A stretch of DNA of 64,000 bases, from contig JAQFVV010000545.1 in assembly GCA_028023455.1 (NCBI GenBank), positions 188,001 to 252,000 on the forward strand, in the 5' to 3' direction. Every line of letters starts with the position of its first letter. Position 1 is the stretch's first letter. The notes under the pieces were generated by a model that did no database searches, was not told where the DNA came from, and saw only the letters and a program-made list of their open reading frames with translations. The stretch comes from Epiperipatus broadwayi. Its lineage: Eukaryota; Onychophora; Udeonychophora; Euonychophora; Peripatidae. Shown here in pieces: positions 23,450 through 35,735 of the stretch. The position numbers and the translations under genes are program-made.

Positions 23450-24045
23450 ATTGAGATTCTGTGGTGTAATTTTCATTATACCACTATCACCCAAGGTAAA
23501 GATTGGTTTCTATCCATTTTTTAACTTCTTGTGGAGGGAGGTAATTATAAACATATGATCAAAGATATGTAAAAAAGATTATGATCTCCAAAATGCATAT
23601 TGTAACCAGCACTCATCAGTTGGCCCAGACCACAATATCTTACACATATCTTTTTCATTGTTCAGTGTATTTATATGTAGATAGCAAATTACTACAGTTT
23701 AATTGATAAGTATTAAATGTGCTGCTTTCATAACTTTGACACAAATCACTTAATGAACATAGTTGTGACGGCAGCACATTTGACACCGATCAATTAAATT
23801 GTAGTAATTTTCTAACTACATATATGCTGAACAATGATAGCAACAGGTGTAAGAGATTATGATCTGGGCTAACTGATGAGTGCTGGTTCAGCATGAAATA
23901 TGCATCCTGAAGATTATCGATCTTTTTCATATGTCTTTGGTCATATGTTTATGATTACATCCCTCCACAAGGTATTAAAAGTGATTAGAAATCACTCCCT
24001 TTCTTGATAGAGAGTGGTGTGGTGAAAATATGCTATAGAAATATT
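23450..24045. repeat. Foldback element of about 590 bp
   Basis: Long inverted arms centre near 23,755. TTGTGGAGGGAGGTAATTAT (23,531) matches the complement of ATTACATCCCTCCACAA (23,953), and AAATTACTACAGTTTAATTG (23,686) matches the complement of CAATTAAATTGTAGTAATTT (23,790). The inner arms carry R-family sequence in opposite orientations. There are no open frames of note. Confidence 0.75.
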
Positions 24046-25420
24046 CATTATTGGATAATCTCTAGTCTAATGAATGACCAATGAAAATTATAAATAATAA
24101 TTTTGCTTATTTTTATATCTATCAATAATATTTCTCGCTATTCAACTCGCTTTTTCCCCCTCCAAATCTAAAATGCTTTCAAATATAAATATGTCTAATC
24201 CAGAAAGTCTATCTATTCAATATTCTACCTGCATGCTTAGGGTAAATGTTTTAGATTTTCACATTTTATTGGATTAGGTTTTCTCTTTATCAGAAGCATA
24301 AATTGTTGATTGGAAAGTGACTATTCTCTTGAACCCAAGAGTACATTACAAATATCGATTAAATTTTTTTCACATCTTTAATAATTTAACTGTAATCTCA
24401 TTATTTTTTCATGTTTGCTATTTTTAATTTAGTAAAACATTTACAATTTCTGTTTTCATTATTGAAGTCTATTTTAATTTTTTATTGTTTTTGTAAAAAT
24501 AAAAAAAAAGATGAAGGTTTGTTATTTCTATTAACTTTTCAGTTTATTTATTTTCGTTACTAATAATTTTTCTTTTATTTACCCATTGTTTTATTACTAT
24601 GAGTCTGTTTTTCTGATCCAAACTGCTTACTCGATTACATTTTCTTTGTAATTCCTCTATTGCCTTACATTTTCTTTCTAATCACGTTCATCTAATTGTC
24701 TCCGTTTCACGAAGCTTTCTATGTATAATTCTTCAACTTCAGAGTTTATAGTCATCAATCCTCATATTCCCTCTTTTTTTTTTTTGCTCAGACAAAATTT
24801 TCAGCCTAAAAAATATAAAACTAATAAAGACAATTTTTATTTCAATGTGAAATATCATAATTTTAAAATTAAGTGTCAATATTTTTAATATATATATAAA
24901 TTAACTATCTTGTCGAATTATACTCAAGGATGTATAACTGTTACATATACATTTTGACCTACATCTACTATATATTTAATTAGAAGTGTTGCAGTTTTTA
25001 AAAACTTTTAAAAATTAATTGATGTGGAAAATTTCCTTTTTTAAAAATTCTCAAGATTCTCATTTCTTTTTCTTTTAATTAAAGTTAAAAGTAAACTGTT
25101 CATTTATTTTTTACCTATTTTCTGTGGAACACTCGTGTAAGTTTTTATTTTAATATATATAAATTTAATAAATATATATATCTACCTTTAGTACGATTAA
25201 TATTTTTTTGTATTTTTATATGCATATAATAAAAATAAATATTCTATAACTTATTTTTCATATATTTTTGAATGTAATAATTTAAATCAAAGATGGAATT
25301 TTCATCATTTGTTAAGATAAAAAAGCATTAAAAGAAAGACTTTTTTTATAATAAAAAAATAAAAAAAAGGGGGTACTAATCGGTTTCTCTGCTAAAAACC
25401 CACAATTATATCGATCCGGG
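24046..25420. other. Noncoding stretch
   Basis: No gene is supported. A/T-rich, with T runs near 24,770 and a GGGGGTACTAATCGG phrase at 25,370 just before the tandem repeat. Confidence 0.45.
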
Positions 25421-25424
25421 TCTG

Positions 25425-26345
25425 ATTATTTCAAATATTTACACATGAAGCTTGTATCCTGCCCATCCCTCTTCTATGTATTTAAATGGATAGGGTCCTA
25501 TACGTGAGGGGTCAGAGTGACTTCAGGTCAACATGGGCATGGCGGTAATGTTGGCATCAGCATGGGATTTGGAATTTCACTATCAGATTTTCGATGATAT
25601 GGATGGCTGAAAAATTGAAGGTTGGAGTAGACTGAGGCCTGTCCATTAAAGTGTGAAGATTTGCTATCTTAAAATAAACTGAGCACTTGTTATATATATA
25701 TGTGTGGGAGATGATAATCTGGACCAACTGATGAGTGTTGGTTTAGCATGAAATACATATATTGGTGATTATTTATCTTTTTCTACATGTCTGTGTTCAT
25801 GGGTATCAGTTGTATGAGATGGTGTGGATAGTTGAAGTATGCTTGAAAATCTGAGTTCAAATCCCCTATATTTACAGTTAACCTCCAGGTTTGTGAAGAG
25901 TGCCTGGTTTTCAAATATTTACACATGAAGCTTGTATCCTGCCCATCCCTCTTATATGTATTTAAATGGATAAGGTCCTATACATGAGGGGTCAGAGTGA
26001 CTTCAGGTCAACATGGGTATGACAGTAATGTTGGGGTTAGCATGGGATTTGGGCTTTCACCATCAGATTTTTGATGATATGGATGGCAGAAGAATTGAAG
26101 GTTGGAATAGATTGAGACCTGTCCATTAAAGTGAAGATTTGCTATCTTAATATAAACTGAGCACTGGTTATATATATGTGTGGGAGATGATAATCTGGAC
26201 CAAGTAATGAATGCTGGTTTAGCATGAAGTACGTTATTGGTGATTATTTATCTTTTCTACATGTCTGTGGTCATGGGTATCAGTTGTATGAGATGGTGTG
26301 GATAGTTGAAGTATGCTTGAAAGTCTGAGTTCAAATCCCCTGTAT
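25425..26345. repeat. Two tandem units (about 490 bp) of repeat R, head to tail
   Basis: TCAAATATTTACACATGAAG starts at 25,430 and again at about 25,914. The two units run in parallel through GTATCCTGCCCATCCCTCTT, GGGTCAGAGTGACTTCAGGT and a TGAGTTCAAATCCCCT end (25,853 and 26,326). They are more alike than other R copies. Directly after the second unit comes the Penelope-like 3' fragment on the same strand. Penelope-like elements often carry tandem copies, so these units may be their terminal repeats, but that is inference. Confidence 0.75.
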
Positions 26346-26800
26346 TGTCCTAAGATATATAATGCATTGAGGTATAACAAAAATTATATTGAGAAGGATA
26401 TAAATATTGGCTGGTCAAACAGTAAAAATCTCGATCTATTAATAGGTAATTTAGGTTAAGAGATGATATACGGTACAAAAAAGGAATTGTATATAAAATT
26501 ACATGCAAAATTTGTAAAATGATTTACTGGCAAACAATTAGAGGTAAGAGTCAAAGAACATAATAAGGCAATTAATAGAAAAGATGATAAATCTGCATTA
26601 TATATTCATTATTTAAAATATGAGCATAGAATAGATGCTACAAAAAGTATTAAATGTTTAAATTTCATCAAAGATCCAAAAGGAAGACAAATATACAAAA
26701 CATTTTATATTAAAAATAATTGTATAAATATTTACAAGACTTCTATAAATTTGTTTAACAACTGGTTAATTAAAAATGAATGGAAAATTATATAAATTGA
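26346..26800 (+). pseudogene. Penelope-like element 3' end with GIY-YIG remnant
   Basis: The nucleotide sequence is clearly homologous to 17,930-18,250. GGAATTGTATATAAAATTAC at 26,484 gives GIVYKITCKICKM. A 1-2 base indel near 26,530 breaks the frame, then DDKSALYIHYLKYEHRID and FIKDPKGRQIYKTF follow to about 26,715, with a Trp-containing end near 26,795. It keeps the C-terminal end lost in the other copy. It is truncated at its 5' end against the tandem R units. Confidence 0.7.
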
Positions 26801-29800
26801 CATATACATAATTGTAAAAAAAAAATGCATGTATTTTATTATATTGTTATGATATAGTCAATTACTTTATAATTACTGGATTTATATGAAGGTTTTGATT
26901 TATTTTAATGCAGCCACTAGATAGGAATTTTATGCACAAGCCTTCTGGAATCCATTGATTACTCTGGTTTGCACTGAGTGGCACTACTATATGGAGAATT
27001 TTGCCTGTTTTAATTTTACTACAACTAAATATGTAAGCTTCCACACACTTGTGCATGAAATATAAAATGTAGGAACTGTTTGTTTTATTCCTTATTTAAA
27101 ATGTAATATGAAAATATAATTGCTTTACTTTAAAATACTTGAGTCATATAATTTTGAATTTATAATTCTAGTTTTGCATTATTCGTTTTATGTGTGTGAG
27201 CACTTTTTTTGATATATCCTATTCAATAACTTTATTCCTTAATAAGAATAACGAAATATGAGCATACAAATTTTCTTTATACAAATATAGAAGCTGATCA
27301 AAAAAAAGCTGCTTGGAAATCCATTCAAGAATACTTTATAAAATTTATATATTTTTCATAAGCATTAGTATAAGAGTCTGTTACACATGAGATTGATTAT
27401 ATAACATGCTATACAATCAGTTATAGCAATGAATATATTTTCTTATTTATAAAAATTAAAATCAAAATTTTTATAGTTTTTTAAATATAACAATGATATT
27501 GTAAAATTACAATATATATCACTAGATATTTCTGCTATAAGTTAAAATTTTTACCCATTATGTTTGTATTGTATTTAATATGTATACATAATAATATATA
27601 TTTTTATTACATGGAAGCTCCCAGAAATAATACTATGAATTCATCTTTTATCCATGAAAATATTAGAATTAATAATAATATATGTGTATAAAATGATTAA
27701 AAATATGAATATTATTTTAAGTGAAATGTGTTTAACATTTTTACTTTGATTTGATTTTTTTTATTTTTTCAAAAAAGTGCTTACCAAAACTACTGTATAT
27801 TGTAAATATAATTATACTTTAAATCAATTTCACACTGATAGTGTATATATATATCACTAGATATTTCTGCAGTAAGTTAATATGTATACTCTATGTATAT
27901 ATCTAAGAAACTAAATCACCTATTTAAAAACTTAATTTGTCCTATCACTTTCATAGAAATTTTAAACAAATGTACAAAATTTCAATAAGTTATATTGAAC
28001 TTGAATATATTAAATATCAATTTTAAAAATTAAAACAAAATCTTTGTACCAACCTCTAGCAAGTTAACAAATAAACAAACAAACAGACATCTTTCATTCA
28101 GTAAAAGCATTTAAAAAAATAATTAAAATAATTTTGGTTGTGATCTTGGCAAATCAGTTTTAATAAGTAATATAATTTTACTTCATGTAAAACAATGTAT
28201 AGGTTTTTGTAAAAAAAAAAAATAATTGTAAATAATTTTAATGTGAAAAAGTAAGCAAATGGTTTTCAGTATTTTTTTAATGTAAATTATGATAAAACTT
28301 TTTACTTTAATAAATGAAATAATGTGTAAACAGTTTTAATAGATTAGGGCAGATTATAAAATGAACTAATTAATAAATTTTATATCAAGATAACTATATA
28401 AAAAATATTTAGCAAACCCTTTCTTATTTTGGTAGAATTATATGTGTTTTTCTGGAAAACTTATTTTGATCAGTCAGTTGGTAATGCTACAATTAAAGTT
28501 AATACTATATTAGAGGACAGATAAGCTAAGCCATATCAAATCCTGAATGTATTGCTCAAACAAAACTGCATGATGCTACAGGAAAGACAGGCTAATTGTT
28601 TTTAATTCTTGGAAGATTATTTCTAATCATCTGCTTTTGGTAAAAATTAACCTGTATGCATTGTAGGACAGACCCTTGAATCTTCATTAATCAAAACCAT
28701 GAATGAGCAGTTATTTGTGAAAGAAAATTAATAAATTTATGCCAGTGAAATTAAAATTTGAATATTAAGAAAATTTACATTAGATATAAACACCTGCCTC
28801 TATATACTTTATAAAAAAGATATTTCAAGTTACTCCCATAAATCTGACTTATTATGTATAACTATAAGTTCATTAAAATCTGCCAATTTAATATTTAAAT
28901 TGAAGAATATTATCATACAGTAATTGTGTTAACATTTTAATTTTTTCTTATTCATCTTTGAATATATGCATGCACAGCAAATTTAATAATATTTTTTAGA
29001 TGAAAGTTATTTTATCAAATATTTTTTTAAATATTTTTTTAATTTTCAGTCAGTTTATATGTATATAAAAGACTTTTAATTATACCATATTTAAAATAAT
29101 CTTTTACTTCAACATCTTAAACAAAAGAAAAGGAGAACAAAGATAAAAAGGAGAGAATTTAATAAACTTCATGATAATTGATTTTGTCTTTTCAAAATTA
29201 TTTTAATCTAAAAATCATAAATAATTGTTGATAACTTTATTGAAATAGTATTTTTAAAAGTTATTATTAAACTCTCTGCTAATAAGGCTATGTGCATTAA
29301 TTAATTTGTTAAAGCACATATTATATTAAAGAGTTTGAGTTTTATGTTCTACTAAAGCTAATTTCAATTGAGTATACAGAAGGAAATATTATTTAGGAGT
29401 TTGATAGATATAGTGCCTTTCTTAGTTTAATTAAAGCGTGATGAATATTCTCTTAATAATCATGATTGATAGCATGGTGTCCTGATCTAAAGTAGTATTT
29501 AAGAATGTTATAGCAAAATAATGTAAAACAAGCACAATCATTTACCCATGGGAATGTAACTAAATAGTTAATACAATCTTCTCTTTACCCTTAGCCAGAC
29601 TATTGGAATCAACATTCTTTTACTCTTGATGTTTGCATTTTGGATAGTCATCATTATTACCAGTGTCACTGTCTAGATTATCATCAACAAATGACTTCCC
29701 TACCTCACACTTTCACTGTATATAAAAACTGGAGGGACCACTATAGATGAATTTAAAAAGTTCAGATTGATGTAGAGTCTAGAGAAGAATCTATAATAAA

Positions 29801-32218
29801 TGCAAAGACTTGTCACAAATCAATATTGAGAGAAAATGTGATATTGAGAAATCTCAATTGATACAAAGGAATTTCAAATTTTGTAATAGATAATAAAGAT
29901 GGTTCAACAAATGATGGCAAAAATCACTATCAGATAATCATGGAACCTGTAGAGAGTTATTAAAAGACTATTTTAATAACTTTATTTTGAATATGAAAAA
30001 GCACTAAACAACAAACATGAAGGGATAAAATAATATAAAAGTTACAAATTTTTGAATCATCATGGTGTTGATATAATGTTGTCCAAAGAACAAACATTTT
30101 GCAATTACATGGAAGATAAAGTAAGTCTTTATTGGATTTATTTTTTAAACATTTGATTATAGCCAAGAGTAATAATGCTGAGGCTTTAAGCCAGTCTTTT
30201 ATGTGCACTTGAGAATACATGCAAAGTCTTGCCAGATGTCTCAATATCTGATCTCTTTTTATATTCACTTAAGTTACCAGACAATCCTTATATGGATCTT
30301 CTTAAACATTATTTGACAAATGGTTCTTGGCAATTTACCAATAAATTAATTCCTAGTCTTTCACATACTATTCCTGCTTATTTTCATCTTATTAATTAAT
30401 CTTTGTTAGCCCAGCTTGTGATCATTAAATAGTGCTAGATTGCTTTAAGATGTATATACAATTAATATTTTAACATATATTTAAAATGTTTCTTTATGAG
30501 AAAGTGCTATAATTGCATTCTCATCATAATCATAAATTGCTTTATTGATTATAAAGAAAAAAGCAGAATTTTGATAAATAATAAAATCCAAAATATATTT
30601 CTTATATAACTCAAGAGGCAAATCACTTTTCAGATATTTTTATTTAAACATATCAATATCATTTTCTTTTCATAACAAAAGTTAATTTGCAGTATTTATA
30701 ATTAACCATTAAAACATTGTATGATCATCACTATATCATATTTATAATCTGAAGAAAAAAGAAAGGATAAGAAGTTAAAAATTGTGAACCTGTAAATAAA
30801 ATCTGTTTTGAGATTATATATTATAAAAATGTGAGTAGAATCAAAAACTTGATAAATGTAGATTGAACATGTCTCCCTATTACGTACTTAAAATAAAATA
30901 AATGCAAATCATTGCATGTCTATCACAAAAGTACCAAACAAATACAAATAAATATAAAGAAAAATATGAGTATAAAATTATATTTAATGAAGATCAAATT
31001 TGTTAATTCAAATCAAACATGATAAAGAATATGGTGTTTTATAAAAACATCTAAATAAAAATCTATCATCAATGTTGTGACAATCTTGTTATACAAGATT
31101 ATAAATATCTTTAAAGATAAAAAATTTTATGAAGAGAATTTTCAAACTAGGGCATATTTGGATACAAATTAATTAATTAATTACAAATATTACTTGTCAT
31201 TGAAAACAGAAAATTAAGAAAAGTAAACAATATATTAATGAAAGATTTTTTCTGTGTTTAATTTAAGCTCTGTTCCAATGATTTGCCAGGCCTCATATAT
31301 GCAATAGCTAATGGTACTATGCAAACATAGCATGCAAAATAAATCTTCACAAAAAAATGCACAAATTAATAAGGAGATCTCAACCAATACCTTAATTGGA
31401 TTTTCACAGAGTAATAAATGAATTCTCTTGAAATTATTATTAATCTAATGTGAAGTTGATCCTAAATAGAAATATAATAAAGAAAAGAGATCAATCATGA
31501 AATATAACTTTTGCAACTAAATTAGCTAATAGTTATTCTTTTACCTAATTTATTGAATGGAAATAATACTTGGCCATCTTTTTAATGTGATAAAAGACAT
31601 TAGAAAATTTCCTGTAAAGAATGTCTAAAATTTTCAAAGTACAATGGCAAGATTATGAAACTCATTAATAAACTATTCAACTTTCTACTTGTAATATTAT
31701 AAAGTCTATTATTTTAAGATTATATCTTTTCTGGAGTGTACATGTGAAATGAATGAATAATTCTAAAAGATTGTTTTATGGTAAACTTGAGCATAATTTT
31801 CTTGAGTGAGAAAGTCCTGTTTACATCTCAAAGACATTCTAAAGAAGTGCAGTGTTAGTCAAAGAATTACAATTAAACATAATAATGAAATATTTCAGAA
31901 AGTTTTCTGCAGAAACAGTTTAAAAAGGTCAGCAAGGAAAAATATCAAATAGAATAATGGATCAGTGTGTCTATATTTGATGCAATTGTGGTTTGCAGAT
32001 TGATTTATATAATTATTGCAAAATTCATCTCTAATGTATTATTATTATTGTCTTTTTTTTCTTTGGGGAATTGGAATGGCTATATTTGTTTGCAAATAAC
32101 TTCTGCTGCTGATGATAATATGATAAACAAGATGGAAAGGGTCCAGTGTTTTTTATATATTTTAAAAGTAACTAAATATATATTATTATTGCATTTTAGA
32201 GTACTATCAATTACATGA
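26801..32218. other. Long unannotated AT-rich region
   Basis: No TE domain, exon or RNA gene is supported over 5.4 kb. This is the longest stretch free of recognisable elements and could be intronic. A small duplicated phrase (ATATATCACTAGATATTTCTGC) occurs at about 27,518 and 27,852. The minus-strand open frame at 29,960-30,268 (102 codons) has no recognisable motif and its codons look like AT-rich noise. Confidence 0.45.
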
Positions 32219-32930
32219 AGGGGTATCTAAAAATAACCGGATTTTTAAATAAAAAATTATGTACTTATTTTTAAATGCTACAAATTGAGTCTCTTTCAAA
32301 ATACAGTCCATTTAATGCAATGCAATTAATCTAATTGTGTTTTTTACTTTTCAAAGTAGTTTAGAAATTCTTTCAAAATGATACCTTTTAATGCCTACAT
32401 TGTTTTTTTCTTCACCACTTATAAGTCTGCAAAAAAAAAATTGAGGCATTTTTTCATTCAAGAAAATAAAAAGTCATATGGAGTAAGATTATATGAATGT
32501 AGCTGAGTCATGCTGAATTTAATTAAAAATGATTTATATTCAAGACTTTGTGAGTTGGTGCATTGCTGTAATAACGTTCACACTCCCTATTAAGCTAAAA
32601 ATGAATTGTTTTTGTTTTACCACATCATACAAACTTTTCAGAACTTGTAGGTTTCAAATATCTGTTCATTACAATCAAATTTTGTGTCAACAATGCCATT
32701 TCCATCCAAAAAAAAAAAAATTTCCAGCATCTTAACATCGGACTTCACTTTTCATACTTTTTTAAGGATGTAGTGAACACTTCCATTAAGCCATTTGTAA
32801 AACTTGCATTTTCTCCAGAGCAGCTTGCTTGGAAACTGTTTCAAGCATTACAACTGTTTTTTCTAACAGAAAACTGAATTTCATGTTGTTTCAACTTTTT
32901 AGCCATTACAAAAATTGACAAATAAATGAA
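32219..32930 (-). pseudogene. mariner-family transposase relic
   Basis: On the minus strand at about 32,530-32,440 one frame reads LHSYNLTPYDFLFS then MKKCL. This is the YSPDLxPxDFxLFPxMKKxL region that carries the third catalytic Asp of mariner transposases. It continues, with stops, to an LFKNPVIFRYP end near 32,220, and the terminal GGGGTATCTAAAAATAACCGG at 32,220 looks like a mariner terminus. Upstream sequence to about 32,930 is more decayed. The opposite terminus was not found, so the copy is truncated. Confidence 0.55.
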
Positions 32931-33386
32931 CTGCACTTAACAAAAACATTTATTATTTTATAACACAATTTCTCTCAATGATAAAAGTTGGCAGATTGAT
33001 GATGTGATACTACTCCTTTATCAAAGTCAGTAGTCTCTCAAGCAATAAGCCCAAGAAAAACCTGTTAGCCACCTTCCCTTTCTATTCTCCATCCTAAATT
33101 TTTCCTATATTATTCCTATCCCATTCCCACAACATCATCTTTGTCCATTCCATGGCCTTTGTATCTATATCCCCTTATCTTTTTTCTGGTTATTTTTAGA
33201 TCCTCTCTCATATACGCATCATAGTTTATTTTTCTATATTTTCAGTGTAAATATCTAAGCTATACTTAGTAATACAAACATTTAAAAATATGTATAGTTA
33301 ACAACATACCATTCAAGGCTTTAATTTATGCTAATCATAAAATTTGCATAACACTGAATGCTTTTTTGAAAACTTGATTATATATA

Positions 33387-34650
33387 GAGTTCGTAAAAAA
33401 CAAACTCTTAACAAGCTTCAAAAATACCCTCAACCCTAGACCGCGGTTTCTGCATCTAGCGTCATCGGTGAGGTGTTAGGGATTAAAAATACTAGAACTA
33501 GTCTAGCATTTTATCAATGCCTAACTATTGGGAAGAAAATCTGAAACTTTCAGACATTTAAATGTCCAAAAATCCAGCTATCTAACTCAAATAGCCGTAT
33601 GGGACTGAACTAAATTCAGATACACCATATATTAATAGCTCTAGCAATATAAAATCGCCAAAGCCTTAATAGCAAAAACTAAAATTAAATTGATAAAAAA
33701 TCAAGTCACCTAATTTTAATAAAACTCATATTTACAAATGTTATATATAGAGTTCATAAAAAACAAACTCTTAACAAGCTTCAAATAATACCCTCAACCC
33801 CAGACCGCGGTTTCTGCATCTAGCGTCTTCGGTGAGGTGTTAGGGATTAAAAATACTAGAACTAGTCTAGCATTTTATCAATGCCTAACTATTGAGAAGA
33901 AAATCTGAAACTTTCAGACATTTAAATGTCCAAAAATCCAGCTATCTAACTCAAATAGCCGTATGGGACTGAACTAAATTCAGATACACCATATATTAAT
34001 AGCTCTAGCAATATAAAATCGCCAAAGCCTTAATAGCAAAAACTAAACTAAAATTAAATTGATAAAAAATCAAATCAGTTGTCATATGACCTAATTTTAA
34101 TAAAGCTCGTACTTACAAATGTTATATATAGAGTTTGTAAAAAACAAACTCTTAACAAGCTTCAAAAATACCCTCAACCCCAGACCGTGGTTTCTGCATC
34201 TAGCATCATCAGTGAGGTGTTAGGGATTAAAAATACTAGAACTAGTCTAGCATTTTATCAATGCCTAACTATTGAGAAGAAAATCTGAAACTTTCAGACA
34301 TTTAAATGTCCAAAAATCCAGCTATCTAACTCAAATAGCCGTATGGGACTGAACTAAATTCAGATACATCATATATTAATAGCTCTAACAATAGAAAATG
34401 TCTAAAAGTTTCAGATTTTCTTCTCAATAGTTAGGCATTGATAAAATGCTAGACTAGTTCTAGTATTTTTAATCCCTAACACCGCACTGATGATGCTAGA
34501 TGCAGAAACCGTGGTCTGGGGTTGAGGGTGTTTTTGAAGCTTGTTAAGAGTTTGTTTTTTACGAACTCTATATATAACATTTGTAAATACGAGCTTTATT
34601 AAAATTAGGTCATATGACATCTGACTTGATTTTTTATCAATTTAAAACTT
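33387..34650. repeat. Three tandem 360-380 bp units plus one inverted copy
   Basis: GAGTT(C/T)(G/A)TAAAAAACAAACTC starts at 33,387, 33,750 and 34,131 (spacing 363 and 381). Each unit contains CCCTCAACCC(T/C)AGACCG and AACTAGTCTAGCATTTTATC. At about 34,397 the orientation flips and a partial unit runs back to ACGAACTCTATATATAACAT at 34,560. The whole block therefore begins and ends with inverted copies of the same TATATATAGAGTTCGTAAAA phrase. Near-identical 69-codon frames on both strands are repeat translation, not genes. Divergence is low, suggesting a recent origin. Confidence 0.85.
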
Positions 34651-35735
34651 GATTAATAATAAATGTTTATATAATATTCATTATCAGATATAAATCCCGA
34701 TTACTAAATAAATATACATTTCTAACTATATAAAAAATGTAATACAACAACTTTCTTAAGGAGTATTTAATAATATTCTGATCCATTATCACAGTTATAC
34801 TGTCTATCACTGACATATTAATTTTAACTTTATTGGGTTACCTAATAATTTAATAATTAATATATTTTTTGTACTTTAAATATGTTTGAAGTCACTGCTA
34901 TCATCTAAGAAAACAATAATTGTTTATTATTTTTGTGTTGAAATATGCATATTTCAAATATAAGTATTTGAAATGATAAAAAAAAAAAAATTTCCCCCAT
35001 CAATTCATTTATGACAATTTACATTTAATATCAATATTTATGTGGCAAATTAATTAATGGTTTTTATACTTTTTTATTTTAGTTTAAACAATAGTATAAA
35101 AATATCAGTAACAATAAATAAAACATTAAATTGGCTTTATTAATATTATGACTCTATAAAAAAATATTTTTTCATTATTAAAATAATATTACAGTAATTA
35201 CTTTTCATATTTTTTTTATTATAAAATTTCTGTGATTAAAGCTAAAAATAAAGATAATAAACTTTTTGTTTTGAAATTTATTTGTGATTTCAGTTATGGA
35301 AATTATTCAATAGTGGCAATCATAATATTTTCCAAAGAACAAACAATATTTTGATAGATACTATACTATTTTATCCTCTCTGTTGTAATAAATTTTTTAT
35401 GAATATTTAACATTGAAATGGAAATCTTTTTATCTCTATATTATTATTATGGCAGTATTCCTGCGATCCAATATAATATGCATTCTGTAAACTAATGTTT
35501 TAACTAATACATTAATTTAATTCCCCTTTCAAATAATTATTAACATTTTTTATGATGTAGATCATTTAAATTATGAAGATTTGACTTACTAATTTAAAAA
35601 TATGACCTGATCATGAATTTTTAGCCACAAATAATAATGTTATATCAAAATCTGGCATTATTATTTAATGTCACTAATTAACAAAAAATTATGACAATTT
35701 TTACAAACTTTAGATTCTAATCAATTTCATAAAAT
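34651..35735. other. AT-rich noncoding stretch
   Basis: No gene or repeat recognised. An A run at 34,979 and a C patch at 34,994 are the only landmarks. Confidence 0.5.

Noticed and set aside
29960-30268. 102-codon minus-strand frame
   Set aside because: No motif, no splice signals, composition expected of random AT-rich sequence.
34079-34620. Two near-identical 69-codon frames on opposite strands
   Set aside because: They lie in a direct and an inverted copy of the same 360-380 bp tandem unit; no motif, and the other units do not keep the frame.
33387-34650. CRISPR-like array
   Set aside because: Units are 360-380 bp without short repeat/unique spacer alternation, and the genome is eukaryotic.
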